Of a stretch of 64,000 nucleotides of DNA, positions 23,007-37,159 are shown piece after piece. The notes under the pieces were generated by a model, which was not told the DNA's origin, did no database searches, and saw only the letters and a program-made list of their open reading frames with translations. The translations under genes were made by a program, and so were the position numbers. The DNA lies in NCBI RefSeq assembly GCF_932526225.1, contig NC_064048.1, forward strand, positions 11,170,688 through 11,234,687. The letters are read 5' to 3'. This stretch comes from Nematostella vectensis. Lineage: Eukaryota > Cnidaria > Anthozoa > Actiniaria > Edwardsiidae. Positions within the stretch are counted from its first letter, which is position 1, and every line of letters begins with the position of its first letter.

Positions 23007-23483
23007 ATAGAGAAGAAAAAAGGCCATTGGCCTGGGATCGAACCCGGCCTAAAGAACAAAACGGAAACCATACATACGGATTACCCAATCGGTATGGCAG
23101 CACAAGGCTTTCACGGAAGGCTGTAAGTAACCCGAAGGCCCCAAGCACCGATATTTCCGGCGAATATGCTGTACAACACTCTTGCAAGGTATTCCAACCC
23201 GCGCATTAATGGGGAGGACAATAACCAGGATCCCAGGACTGTAATACGGTTACGCCACGCACAGCTCGCTGAGATATAGGATGAAAAAAAATACAGGTCT
23301 ATGTGGGCGTTTTGGGTCCCTTGGGGGCTCGCTATGTCGGCGTGGCATCGTAACGCACGCGGGCGCATTGTCTTTTATTGTGTACAGAATGTCTCTGTCG
23401 TTTTTTGCTTTACTTTTAGTTTTGCTTTATTTTTATTATTATTTTTTTTTTTAGTCTTTTTATTTGCAGTTCTATGTACAGTA
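21761..23483 (+). repeat. Unit copy 14 (family B, longest complete copy)
   Basis: Length 1,723 bp, the longest complete copy, mainly from a 42-A tract (22964-23005) and a longer T-run near 23446. It is the near-twin of copy 12. It is also the first copy with CGTAAACC (T at unit position 66), the state kept in all later copies. Confidence 0.97.
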
Positions 23484-24682
23484 TTTGACCATAGCTATGA
23501 TAACAATTTTTCAAAATTATTGTAACCAACTATTGTAACCAATTATCGTAAACCAACTTGACTGCAAAACACTATTAGACATTTCTTTCATGTGACTGCG
23601 AAGTTGACATGTCAACATCTAGAGGGGCTTCACCCAACAAGGAATCATGGGGGACCATGAAAGCACGGTGTCGCGGAAAATTTTCCTGCCCCATTTATCA
23701 GGAACATCTGTGCAGCCGATGCCCTTAGTTGGATGGGGTGCACAGGTGCTTTGGGTATGGCCCTGTAGATGGCACATTGACCACAAGATGTATCTGAATG
23801 AAACTGTATACTTATTTAAAATTTTAAAAACATGTGAGTGTTACTTACTTAGTTACAGTAGTTCTTTTGAATATTATTATTTACGTGTATAATTTAGATG
23901 AGTAATAAATACTTCTCATTTGTCTCGTAGAGCTCGTATCGTTCCTCCTAAATAACAAACAAAATAATGTGTGTTATTATCTTGGTGCAAAGGAATCTAC
24001 AGTAGTTTTGTAATCAAATAATTGTTTAACTATAAACACACTTGTTCTTTCAACCAGATTGTTGGTCTCACAAATAGACTTTTAATAAACTTGTATCCCT
24101 CCCCTCTCCACTCATTAAAGGGGCAGCGTCATGGCACTGCGCATGTCTGGAGTCAGTGTTTCTTGTAGGCTTTCAATTGTCTACACACAGTTGAACTTTA
24201 ATAGTTGTCAATGCTTTGTTAAAATAATATTCGATATTTTACTGAATGTTTATTGACAGTTTGTGGGCATTTCCTTTGAATTCAAGTCTTCCACATGTAC
24301 CAAAGGCTCTTAGGTCAACATTAGAATTTGACTGAAATTCATTGTGTCCTGGCCGGAGAGCTATTGCAAAGCTCTTCATCACACTGCACTTTTAAGCATA
24401 TTCTATGTATGCTTCTTTGTACAAAATGTACCCCTCCTAATAAAACATTAAAGATCACATAACTTGTTTACTTCCTCGACTCTTTGCTTTTTATTTTTGT
24501 TCTCTTACTAGGAAAATATCGAATACAAATAATCAGTAAAGCTAGCAAGCTCATTTTGCTAGCTGTATATAATGCATATCAAGCCTGTATCTTTAGTATC
24601 CTGGATCAGGTAGACGAACCTATGTCACACCACTTTTTTGATGAGTATTATAAAAAAAATACTAAAAAACGTTATCTTGAAC

Positions 24683-24716
<34 letters not shown>

Positions 24717-25192
24717 CGATAGAGAAAAAAAAAGGCCATTGGCCTGGGATCGAACCCGGCCTAAAGAACAAAACGGAAACCATACATACGGATTACCCAA
24801 TCGGTATGGCAGCACAAGGCTTTTACGGAAGGCTGTAAAGAACCCGAAGGCCCCAAGCACCGATATTTCCGGCGAATATGCTGTACAACACTCTTGCAAG
24901 GTATTCCAACCCGCGCATTAATGGGGAGGACAATAACCAGGATCCCAGGCCTGTAATACGGTTACGCCACGCACAGCTCGCAGAGATATAGGATGAAAAA
25001 AAATACAGGTCTATGTGGGCGTTTTGGGTCCCTTGGGGGCTCGCTATGTCGGCGTGGCATCGTAACGCACGCGGGCGCATTGTCTTTTATTGTGTACAGA
25101 ATGTCTCTGTCGTTTTTTGCTTTACTTTTAGTTTTGCTTTATTTTTATTATTATTTTTTTTAGTCTTTTTATTTGCAGTTCTATGTACAGTA
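23484..25192 (+). repeat. Unit copy 15 (family B)
   Basis: Length 1,709 bp, 29-A tract (24688-24716). Markers shared with copy 28: CACATTGACC near 23776, GTTTAACTATAAACAC near 24026, ACCAGATTG near 24055, ACGATAGAG near 24716 and CGCAGAGATA near 24980. Confidence 0.97.
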
Positions 25193-26391
25193 TTTGACCA
25201 TAGCTATGATAACAATTTTTCAAAATTATTGTAACCAACTATTGTAACCAATTATCGTAAACCAACTTGACTGCAAAACACTATTAGACATTTCTTTCAT
25301 GTGACTGCGAAGTTGACATGTCAACATCTAGAGGGGCTTCACCCAACAAGGAATCATGGGGGACCATGAAAGCACGGTGTCGCGGAAAATTTTCCTGCCC
25401 CATTTATAAGGAACATCTGTGCAGCCGATGCCCTTAGTTGGATGGGGTGCACAGGTGCTTTGGGTATGACCCTGTAGATGGCACAGTGACCACAAGATGT
25501 ATCTGAATGAAACTGTATACTTATTTAAAATTTTAAAAACATGTGAGTGTTACTTACTTAGTTACAGTAGTTCTTTTGAATATTATTATTTACGTGTATA
25601 ATTTAGATGATTAATAAATACTTCTCATTTGTCTCGTAGAGCTCGTATCGTTCATCCTAAATAACAAACAAAATAATGTGTGTTATTATCTTGGTGCAAA
25701 CGAATCTACAGTAGTTTTGTAATCAAATAATTGTTTTACTATTAACACACTTGTTCTTTCAACCAGTTTTTTGGTCTCACAAATAGACTTTTAATAAACT
25801 TGTATCCCTCCCCTCTCCACTCATTAAAGGGGCAGCGTCATGGCACTGCGAATGTCTGGAGTCAGTGTTTCTTGTAGGCTTTCAATTGTCTACACACAGT
25901 TGAACTTTAATAGTTGTCAATGCTTTGTTAAAATAATATTCGATATTTTACTGAATGTTTATTGACAGTTTGTGGGCATTTCCTTTGAATTCAAGTCTTC
26001 CACATGTACCAAAGGCTCTTAGGTCAACATTAGAATTTGATTGAAATTCATTGTGTCCTGGCCGGAGAGCTATTGCAAAGCTCTTCATCACACTGCACTT
26101 TTAAGCATATTCTATGTATGCTTCTTTGTACAAAATGTACCCCTCCTAATAAAACATTAAAGATCACATAACTTGTTTACTTCCTCGACTCTTTGCTTTT
26201 TATTTTTGTTCTCTTACTAGGAAAATATCGAATACAAATAATTAGTAAAGCTAGCAAGCTCATTTTGCTAGCTGTATATAATGCATATCAAGCCTGTATC
26301 TTTAGTATCCTGGATCAGGTAGACGAACCTATGTCACACCACTTTTTTGATGAGTATTATAAAAAAAATACTAAAAAACGTTATCTTGAAC

Positions 26392-26427
<36 letters not shown>

Positions 26428-26904
26428 ATAGAGAAAAAAAAAAGGCCATTGGCCTGGGATCGAACCCGGCCTAAAGAACAAAACGGAAACCATACATACG
26501 GATTACCCAATCGGTATGGCAGCACAAGGCTTTTACGGAAGGCTGTAAAGAACCCGAAGGCCCCAAGCACCGATATTTCCGGCGAATATGCTGTACAACA
26601 CTCTTGCAAGGTATTCCAACCCGCGCATTAATGGGGAGGACAATAACCAGGATCCCAGGCCTGTAATACGGTTACGCCACGCACAGCTCGCTGAGATATA
26701 GGATGAAAAAAAAATACAGGTCTATGTGGGCGATTTGGGTCCCTTGGGGGCTCGCTATGTCGGCGTGGCATCGTAACGCACGCGGGCGCATTGTCTTTTA
26801 TTGTGTACAGAATGTCTCTGTCGTTTTTTGCTTTACTTTTAGTTTTGCTTTATTTTTATTATTATTTTTTTTTAGTCTTTTTATTTGCAGTTCTATGTAC
26901 AGTA
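25193..26904 (+). repeat. Unit copy 16 (family B)
   Basis: Length 1,712 bp, 29-A tract (26397-26425). Its front half shares TTATAAGG, GTATGACCC, GATGATTAATAA and AGTTTTTTGG with copies 12, 14 and 29. Private: GCGAATGTC near 25850, TTTGATTGAAA near 26040 and AATTAGTAAAG near 26241. Near its end GGGCGATTTGGG is shared with copy 17. Confidence 0.97.
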
Positions 26905-28102
26905 TTTGACCATAGCTATGATAACAATTTTTCAAAATTATTGTAACCAACTATTGTAACCAATTATCGTAAACCAACTTGACTGCAAAACACTATTAGA
27001 CATTTCTTTCATGTGACTGCGAAGTTGACATGTCAACATCTAGAGGGGCTTCACCCAACAAGGAATCATGGGGGACCATGAAAGCACGGTGTCGCGGAAA
27101 ATTTTCCTGCCCCATTTATAAGGAACATCTGTGCAGCCGATGCCCTTAGTTGGATGGGGTGCACAGGTGCTTTGGGTATGGCCCTGTAGATGGCACAGTG
27201 ACCACAAGATGTATCTGAATGAAACTGTATACTTATTTAAAATTTTAAAAACATGTGAGTGTTACTTACTTAGTTACAGTAGTTCTTTTGAATATTATTA
27301 TTTACGTGTATAATTTAGATGAGTAATAAATACTTCTCATTTGTCTCGTAGAGCTCGTATCGTTCCTCCTGAATAACAAACAAAATAATGTGTGTTATTA
27401 TCTTGGTGCAAAGGAATCTACAGTAGTTTCGTAATCAAATAATTGTTTTACTATTAACACACTTGTTCTTTCAACCAGTTTGTTGGTCTCACAAATAGAC
27501 TTTTAATAAACTTGTATCCCTCCCCTCTCCACTCATTAAAGGGGCAGCGTCATGGCACTGCGCATGTCTGGAGTCAGTGTTTCTTGTAGGCTTTCAATTG
27601 TCTACACACAGTTGAACTTTAATAGTTGTCAATGCTTTGTTAAAATAATATTCGATATTTTACTGAATGTTTATTGACAGTTTGTGGGCATTTCCTTTGA
27701 ATTCAAGTCTTCCACATGTACCAAAGGCTCTTAGGTCAACATTAGAATTTGACTGAAATTCATTGTGTCCTGGCCGGAGAGCTATTGCAAAGCTCTTCAT
27801 CACACTGCACTTTTAAGCATATTCTATGTATGCTTCTTTGTACAAAATGTACCCCTCCTAATAAAACATTAAAGATCACATAACTTGTTTACTTCCTCGA
27901 CTCTTTGCTTTTTATTTTTGTTCTCTTACTAGGAAAATATCGAATACAAATAATCAGTAAAGCTAGCAAGCTCATTTTGCTAGCTGTATATAATGCATAT
28001 CAAGCCTGTATCTTTAGTATCCTGGATCAGGTAGACGAACCTATGTCACACCACTTTTTTGATGAGTATTATAAAAAAATACTAAAAAACGTTATCTTGA
28101 AC

Positions 28103-28137
<35 letters not shown>

Positions 28138-28614
28138 ATAGAGAAAAAAAAAAGGCCATTGGCCTGGGATCGAACCCGGCCTAAAGAACAAAACGGAAAC
28201 CATACATACGGATTACCCAATCGGTATGGCAGCACAAGGCTTTTACGGAAGGCTGTAAAGAACCCGAAGGCCCCAAGCACCGATATTTCCGGCGAATATG
28301 CTGTACAACACTCTTGCAAGGTATTCCAACCCGCGCATTAATGGGGAGGACAATAACCAGGATCCCAGGCCTGTAATACGGTTACGCCACGCACAGCTCG
28401 CTGAGATATAGGATGAAAAAAAAATACAGGTCTATGTGGGCGATTTGGGTCCCTTGGGGGCTCGCTATGTCGGCGTGGCATCGTAACGCACGCGGGCGCA
28501 TTGTCTTTTATTGTGTACAGAATGTCTCTGTCGTTTTTTGCTTTACTTTTAGTTTTGCTTTATTTTTATTATTATTTTTTTTTAGTCTTTTTATTTGCAG
28601 TTCTATGTACAGTA
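26905..28614 (+). repeat. Unit copy 17 (family B)
   Basis: Length 1,710 bp, 28-A tract (28108-28135). It has TTATAAGG with the common GTATGGCCC, plus CTCCTGAATAAC near 27369 (shared with copies 18 and 30) and a private GTTTCGTAATC near 27430. GGGCGATTTGGG occurs near its end. Confidence 0.97.
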
Positions 28615-29812
28615 TTTGACCATAGCTATGATAACAATTTTTCAAAATTATTGTAACCAACTATTGTAACCAATTATCGTAAACCAACTTGACTGCAAAA
28701 CACTATTAGACATTTCTTTCATGTGACTGCGAAGTTGACATGTCAACATCTAGAGGGGCTTCACCCAACAAGGAATCATGGGGGACCATGAAAGCACGGT
28801 GTCGCGGAAAATTTTCCTGCCCCATTTATAAGGAACATCTGTGCAGCCGATGCCCTTAGTTGGATGGGGTGCACAGGTGCTTTGGGTATGGCCCTGTAGA
28901 TGGCACAGTGACCACAAGATGTATCTGAATGAAACTGTATACTTATTTAAAATTTTAAAAACATGTGAGTGTTACTTACTTAGTTACAGTAGTTCTTTTG
29001 AATATTATTATTTACGTGTATAATTTAGATGAGTAATAAATACTTCTCATTTGTCTCGTAGAGCTCGTATCGTTCCTCCTGAATAACAAACAAAATAATG
29101 TGTGTTATTATCTTGGTGCAAAGGAATCTACAGTAGTTTTGTAATCAAATAATTGTTTTACTATTAACACACTTGTTCTTTCAACCAGTTTGTTGGTCTC
29201 ACAAATAGACTTTTAATAAACTTGTATCCCTCCCCTCTCCACTCATTAAAGGGGCAGCGTCATGGCACTGCGCATGTCTGGAGTCAGTGTTTCTTGTAGG
29301 CTTTCAATTGTCTACACACAGTTGAACTTTAATAGTTGTCAATGCTTTGTTAAAATAATATTCGATATTTTACTGAATGTTTATTGACAGTTTGTGGGCA
29401 TTTCCTTTGAATTCAAGTCTTCCACATGTACCAAAGGCTCTTAGGTCAACATTAGAATTTGACTGAAATTCATTGTGTCCTGGCCGGAGAGCTATTGCAA
29501 AGCTCTTCATCACACTGCACTTTTAAGCATATTCTATGTATGCTTCTTTGTACAAAATGTACCCCTCCTAATAAAACATTAAAGATCACATAACTTGTTT
29601 ACTTCCTCGACTCTTTGCTTTTTATTTTTGTTCTCTTACTAGGAAAATATCGAATACAAATAATCAGTAAAGCTAGCAAGCTCATTTTGCTAGCTGTATA
29701 TAATGCATATCAAGCCTGTATCTTTAGTATCCTGGATCAGGTAGACGAACCTATGTCACACCACTTTTTTGATGAGTATTATAAAAAAATACTAAAAAAC
29801 GTTATCTTGAAC

Positions 29813-29849
<37 letters not shown>

Positions 29850-30324
29850 ATAGAGAAAAAAAAAAGGCCATTGGCCTGGGATCGAACCCGGCCTAAAGAA
29901 CAAAACGGAAACCATACATACGGATTACCCAATCGGTATGGCAGCACAAGGCTTTTACGGAAGGCTGTAAAGAACCCGAAGGCCCCAAGCACCGATATTT
30001 CCGGCGAATATGCTGTACAACACTCTTGCAAGGTATTCCAACCCGCGCATTAATGGGGAGGACAATAACCAGGATCCCAGGCCTGTAATACGGTTACGCC
30101 ACGCACAGCTCGCTGAGATATAGGATGAAAAAAAATACAGGTCTATGTGGGCGTTTTGGGTCCCTTGGGGGCTCGCTATGTCGGCGTGGCATCGTAACGC
30201 ACGCGGGCGCATTGTCTTTTATTGTGTACAGAATGTCTCTGTCGTTTTTTGCTTTACTTTTAGTTTTGCTTTATTTTTATTATTATTTTTTTTAGTCTTT
30301 TTATTTGCAGTTCTATGTACAGTA
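28615..30324 (+). repeat. Unit copy 18 (family B)
   Basis: Length 1,710 bp, 30-A tract (29818-29847). It shares TTATAAGG and CTCCTGAATAAC with copies 17 and 30, but its end has the common GGGCGTTTTGGG. Confidence 0.97.
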
Positions 30325-31522
30325 TTTGACCATAGCTATGATAACAATTTTTCAAAATTATTGTAACCAACTATTGTAACCAATTATCGTAAACCAACTT
30401 GACTGCAAAACACTATTAGACATTTCTTTCATGTGACTGCGAAGTTGACATGTCAACATCTAGAGGGGCTTCACCCAACAAGGAATCATGGGGGACCATG
30501 AAAGCACGGTGTCGCGGAAAATTTTCCTGCCCCATTTATCAGGAACATCTGTGCAGCCGATGCCCTTAGTTGGATGGGGTGCACAGGTGCTTTGGGTATG
30601 GCCCTGTAGATGGCACAGTGACCACAAGATGTATCTGAATGAAACTGTATACTTATTTAAAATTTTAAAAACATGTGAGTGTTACTTACTTAGTTACAGT
30701 AGTTCTTTTGAATATTATTATTTACGTGTATAATTTAGATGAGTAATAAATACTTCTCATTTGTCTCGTAGAGATCGTATCGTTCCTCCTAAATAACAAA
30801 CAAAATAATGTGTGTTATTATCTTGGTGCAAAGGAATCTACAGTAGTTTTGTAATCAAATAATTGTTTTACTATTAACACGCTTGTTCTTTCAACCAGTT
30901 TGTTGGTCTCACAAATAGACTTTTAATAAACTTGTATCCCTCCCCTCTCCACTCATTAAAGGGGCAGCGTCATGGCACTGCGCATGTCTGGAGTCAGTGT
31001 TTCTTGTAGGCTTTCAATTGTCTACACACAGTTGAACTTTAATAGTTGTCAATGCTTTGTTAAAATAATATTCGATATTTTACTGAATGTTTATTGACAG
31101 TTTGTGGGCATTTCCTTTGAATTCAAGTCTTCCACATGTACCAAAGGCTCTTAGGTCAACATTAGAATTTGACTGAAATTCATTGTGTCCTGGCCGGAGA
31201 GCTATTGCAAAGCTCTTCATCACACTGCACTTTTAAGCATATTCTATGTATGCTTCTTTGTACAAAATGTACCCCTCCTAATAAAACATTAAAGATCACA
31301 TAACTTGTTTACTTCCTCGACTCTTTGCTTTTTATTTTTGTTCTCTTACTAGGAAAATATCGAATACAAATAATCAGTAAAGCTAGCAAGCTCATTTTGC
31401 TAGCTGTATATAATGCATATCAAGCCTGTATCTTTAGTATCCTGGATCAGGTAGACGAACCTATGTCACACCACTTTTTTGATGAGTATTATAAAAAAAT
31501 ACTAAAAAACGTTATCTTGAAC

Positions 31523-31558
<36 letters not shown>

Positions 31559-32033
31559 ATAGAGAAAAAAAAAAGGCCATTGGCCTGGGATCGAACCCGG
31601 CCTAAAGAACAAAACGGAAACCATACATACGGATTACCCAATCGGTATGGCAGCACAAGGCTTTTACGGAAGGCTGTAAAGAACCCGAAGGCCCCAAGCA
31701 CCGATATTTCCGGCGAATATGCTGTACAACACTCTTGCAAGGTATTCCAACCCGCGCATTAATGGGGAGGACAATAACCAGGATCCCAGGCCTGTAATAC
31801 GGTTACGCCACGCACAGCTCGCTGAGATATAGGATGAAAAAAAATACAGGTCTATGTGGGCGTTTTGGGTCCCTTGGGGGCTCGCTATGTCGGCGTGGCA
31901 TCGTAACGCACGCGGGCGCATTGTCTTTTATTGTGTACAGAATGTCTCTGTCGTTTTTTGCTTTACTTTTAGTTTTGCTTTATTTTTATTATTATTTTTT
32001 TTAGTCTTTTTATTTGCAGTTCTATGTACAGTA
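30325..32033 (+). repeat. Unit copy 19 (family B, GAGATCG subgroup)
   Basis: Length 1,709 bp, 29-A tract (31528-31556). GTAGAGATCG near 30773 replaces GTAGAGCTCG; the change is shared with copies 20, 23, 31 and 32. Confidence 0.97.
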
Positions 32034-33231
32034 TTTGACCATAGCTATGATAACAATTTTTCAAAATTATTGTAACCAACTATTGTAACCAATTATCGTA
32101 AACCAACTTGACTGCAAAACACTATTAGACATTTCTTTCATGTGACTGCGAAGTTGACATGTCAACATCTAGAGGGGCTTCACCCAACAAGGAATCATGG
32201 GGGACCATGAAAGCACGGTGTCGCGGAAAATTTTCCTGCCCCATTTATCAGGAACATCTGTGCAGCCGATGCCCTTAGTTGGATGGGGTGCACAGGTGCT
32301 TTGGGTATGGCCCTGTAGATGGCACAGTGACCACAAGATGTATCTGAATGAAACTGTATACTTATTTAAAATTTTAAAAACATGTGAGTGTTACTTACTT
32401 AGTTACAGTAGTTCTTTTGAATATTATTATTTACGTGTATAATTTAGATGAGTAATAAATACTTCTCATTTGTCTCGTAGAGATCGTATCGTTCCTCCTA
32501 AATAACAAACAAAATAATGTGTGTTATTATCTTGGTGCAAAGGAATCTACAGTAGTTTTGTAATCAAATAATTGTTTTACTATTAACACGCTTGTTCTTT
32601 CAACCAGTTTGTTGGTCTCACAAATAGACTTTTAATAAACTTGTATCCCTCCCCTCTCCACTCATTAAAGGGGCAGCGTCATGGCACTGCGCATGTCTGG
32701 AGTCAGTGTTTCTTGTAGGCTTTCAATTGTCTACACACAGTTGAACTTTAATAGTTGTCAATGCTTTGTTAAAATAATATTCGATATTTTACTGAATGTT
32801 TATTGACAGTTTGTGGGCATTTCCTTTGAATTCAAGTCTTCCACATGTACCAAAGGCTCTTAGGTCAACATTAGAATTTGACTGAAATTCATTGTGTCCT
32901 GGCCGGAGAGCTATTGCAAAGCTCTTCATCACACTGCACTTTTAAGCATATTCTATGTATGCTTCTTTGTACAAAATGTACCCCTCCTAATAAAACATTA
33001 AAGATCACATAACTTGTTTACTTCCTCGACTCTTTGCTTTTTATTTTTGTTCTCTTACTAGGAAAATATCGAATACAAATAATCAGTAAAGCTAGCAAGC
33101 TCATTTTGCTAGCTGTATATAATGCATATCAAGCCTGTATCTTTAGTATCCTGGATCAGGTAGACGAACCTATGTCACACCACTTTTTTGATGAGTATTA
33201 TAAAAAAATACTAAAAAACGTTATCTTGAAC

Positions 33232-33266
<35 letters not shown>

Positions 33267-33743
33267 ATAGAGAAAAAAAAAAGGCCATTGGCCTGGGATC
33301 GAACCCGGCCTAAAGAACAAAACGGAAACCATACATACGGATTACCCAATCGGTATGGCAGCACAAGGCTTTTACGGAAGGCTGTAAAAAACCCGAAGGC
33401 CCCAAGCACCGATATTTCCAGCGAATATGCTGTACAACACTCTTGCAAGGTATTCCAACCCGCGCATTAATGGGGAGGACAATAACCAGGATCCCAGACC
33501 TGTAATACGGTTACGCCACGCACAGCTCGCTGAGATATAGGATGAAAAAAATACAGGTCTATGTGGGCGTTTTGGGTCCCTTGGGGGCTCGCTATGTCGG
33601 CGTGGCATCGTAACGCACGCGGGCGCATTGTCTTTTATTGTGTACAGAATGTCTCTGTCGTTTTTTGCTTTACTTTTAGTTTTGCTTTATTTTTATTATT
33701 ATTATTTTTTTTAGTCTTTTTATTTGCAGTTCTATGTACAGTA
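32034..33743 (+). repeat. Unit copy 20 (family B, GAGATCG subgroup)
   Basis: Length 1,710 bp, 28-A tract (33237-33264). Private changes in the last third: CTGTAAAAAACCC near 33388, TTTCCAGCG near 33419 and CCCAGACCTG near 33497. One extra ATT triplet sits in the T-rich tract near 33702. Confidence 0.97.
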
Positions 33744-34941
33744 TTTGACCATAGCTATGATAACAATTTTTCAAAATCATTGTAACCAACTATTGTAACC
33801 AATTATCGTAAACCAACTTGACTGCAAAACACTATTAGACATTTCTTTCATGTGACTGCGAAGTTGACATGTCAACATCTAGAGGGGCTTCACCCAACAA
33901 GGAATCATGGGGGACCATGAAAGCACGGTGTCGCGGAAAATTTTCCTGCCCCATTTATCAGGAACATCTGTGCAGCCGATGCCCTTAGTTGGATGGGGTG
34001 CACAGGTGCTTTGGGTATGGCCCTGTAGATGGCACAGTGACCACAAGATGTATCTGAATGAAACTGTATACTTATTTAAAATTTTAAAAACATGTGAGTG
34101 TTACTTACTTAGTTACAGTAGTTCTTTTGAATATTATTATTTACGTGTATAATTTAGATGAGTAATAAATACTTCTCATTTGTCTCGTAGAGCTCGTATC
34201 GTTCCTCCTAAATAACAAACAAAATAATGTGTGTTATTATCTTGGTGCAAAGGAATCTACAGTAGTTTTGTAATCAAATAATTGTTTTACTATAAACACA
34301 CTTGTTCTTTCAACCAGTTTGTTGGTCTCACAAATAGACTTTTAATAAACTTGTATCCCTCCCCTCTCCACTCATTAAAGGGGCAGCGTCATGGCACTGC
34401 GCATGTCTGGAGTCAGTGTTTCTTGTAGGCTTTCAATTGTCTACACACAGTTGAACTTTAATAGTTGTCAATGCTTTGTTAAAATAATATTCGATATTTT
34501 ACTGAATGTTTATTGACAGTTTGTGGGCATTTCTTTTGAATTCAAGTCTTCCACATGTACCAAAGGCTCTTAGGTCAACATTAGAATTTGACTGAAATTC
34601 ATTGTGTCCTGGCCGGAGAGCTATTGCAAAGCTCTTCATCACACTGCACTTTTAAGCATATTCTATGTATGCTTCTTTGTACAAAATGTACCCCTCCTAA
34701 TAAAACATTAAAGATCACATAACTTGTTTACTTCCTCGACTCTTTGCTTTTTATTTTTGTTCTCTTACTAGGAAAATATCGAATACAAATAATCAGTAAA
34801 GCTAGCAAGCTCATTTTGCTAGCTGTATATAATGCATATCAAGCCTGTATCTTTAGTATCCTGGATCAGGTAGACGAACCTATGTCACACCACTTTTTTG
34901 ATGAGTATTATAAAAAAATACTAAAAAACGTTATCTTGAAC

Positions 34942-34978
<37 letters not shown>

Positions 34979-35451
34979 ATAGAGAAAAAAAAAGGCCATT
35001 GGCCTGGGATCGAACCCGGCCTAAAGAACAAAACGGAAACCATACATACGGATTACCCAATCGGTATGGCAGCACAAGGCTTTTACGGAAGGCTGTAAAG
35101 AACCCGAAGGCCCCAAGCACCGATATTTCCGGCGAATATGCTGTACAACACTCTTGCAAGGTATTCCAACCCGCGCATTAATGGGGAGGACAATAACCAG
35201 GATCCCAGGCCTGTAATACGGTTACGCCACGCACAGCTCGCTGAGATATAGGATGAAAAAAAATACAGGTCTATGTGGGCGTTTTGGGTCCCTTGGGGGC
35301 TCGCTATGTCGGCGTGGCATCGTAACGCACGCGGGCTCATTGTCTTTTATTGTGTACAGAATGTCTCTGTCGTTTTTTGCTTTACTTTTAGTTTTGCTTT
35401 ATTTTTATTATTATTTTTTTAGTCTTTTTATTTGCAGTTCTATGTACAGTA
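33744..35451 (+). repeat. Unit copy 21 (family B, AAATCATTG subgroup)
   Basis: Length 1,708 bp, 31-A tract (34947-34977). AAATCATTG near 33777, ACTATAAACACAC near 34292 and TTTCTTTTGAATTC near 34533 are shared with copies 24-26 and the front of copy 27. GCGGGCTCATTG near 35336 is private. Confidence 0.97.
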
Positions 35452-36649
35452 TTTGACCATAGCTATGATAACAATTTTTCAAAATTATTGTAACCAACTA
35501 TTGTAACCAATTATCGTAAACCAACTTGACTGCAAAACACTATTAGACATTTCTTTCATGTGACTGCGAAGTTGACATGTCAACATCTAGAGGGGCTTCA
35601 CCCAACAAGGAATCATGGGGGACCATGAAAGCACGGTGTCGCGGAAACTTTTCCTGCCCCATTTATCAGGAACATCTGTGCAGCCGATGCCCTTAGTTGG
35701 ATGGGGTGCACAGGTGCTTTGGGTATGGCCCTGTAGATGGCACAGTGACCACAAGATGTATCTGAATGAAACTGTATACTTATTTAAAATTTTAAAAACA
35801 TGTGAGTGTTACTTACTTAGTTACTTTAGTTCTTTTGAATATTATTATTTACGTGTATAATTTAGATGAGTAATAAATACTTCTCATTTGTCTCGTAGAG
35901 CTCGTATCGTTCCTCCTAAATAACAAACAAAATAATGTGTGTTATTATCTTGGTGCAAAGGAATCTACAGTAGTTTTGTAATCAAATAATTGTTTTACTA
36001 TTAAAACACTTGTTCTTTCAACCAGTTTGTTGGTCTCACAAATAGACTTTTAATAAACTTGTATCCCTCCCCTCTCCACTCATTAAAGGGGCAGCGTCAT
36101 GGCACTGCGCATGTCTGGAGTCAGTGTTTCTTGTAGGCTTTCAATTGTATACACACAGTTAAACTTTAATAGTTGTCAATGCTTTGTTAAAATAATATTC
36201 GATATTTTACTGAATGTTTATTGACAGTTTGTGGGCATTTCCTTTGAATTCAAGTCTTCCACATGTACCAAAGGCTCTTAGGTCAACATTAGAATTTGAC
36301 TGAAATTCATTGTGTCCTGGCCGGAGAGCTATTGCAAAGCTCTTCATCACACTGCACTTTTAAGCATATTCTATGTATGCTTCTTTGTACAAAATGTACC
36401 CCTCCTAATAAAACATTAAAGATCACATAACTTGTTTACTTCCTTTACTCTTTGCTTTTTATTTTTGTTCTCTTACTAGGAAAATATCGAATACAAATAA
36501 TCAGTAAAGCTAGCAAGCTCATTTTGCTAGCTGTATATAATGCATATCAAGCCTGTATCTTTAGTATCCTGGATCAGGTAGACGAACCTATGTCACACCA
36601 CTTTTTTGATGAGTATTATAAAAAAATACTAAAAAACGTTATCTTGAAC

Positions 36650-36683
<34 letters not shown>

Positions 36684-37159
36684 CATAGAGAAAAAAAAAA
36701 GGCCATTGGCCTGGGATCGAACCCGGCCTAAAGAACAAAACGGAAACCATACATACGGATTACCCAATCGGTATGGCAGCACAAGGCTTTTACGGAAGGC
36801 TGTAAAGAACCCGAAGGCCCCAAGCACCGATATTTCCGGCGAATATGCTGTACAACACTCTTGCAAGGTATTCCAACCCGCGCATTAATGGGGAGGACAA
36901 TAACCAGGATCCCAGGCCTGTAATACGGTTACGCCACGCACAGCTCGCTGAGATATAGGATGAAAAAAAATACAGGTCTATGTGGGCGTTTTGGGTCCCT
37001 TGGGGGCTCGCTATGTCGGCGTGGCATCGTAACGCACGCGGGCGCATTGTCTTTTATTGTGTACAGAATGTCTCTGTCGTTTTTTGCTTTACTTTTAGTT
37101 TTGCTTTATTTTTATTATTATTTTTTTTAGTCTTTTTATTTGCAGTTCTATGTACAGTA
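35452..37159 (+). repeat. Unit copy 22 (family B, many private changes)
   Basis: Length 1,708 bp, 29-A tract (36655-36683). Private changes: GGAAACTTTTCC near 35643 (breaks the 12-bp palindrome), TTACTTTAG near 35823, TTAAAACAC near 36002, TTGTATACAC near 36147, GTTAAACTT near 36160 and CCTTTACTC near 36443. Confidence 0.97.
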
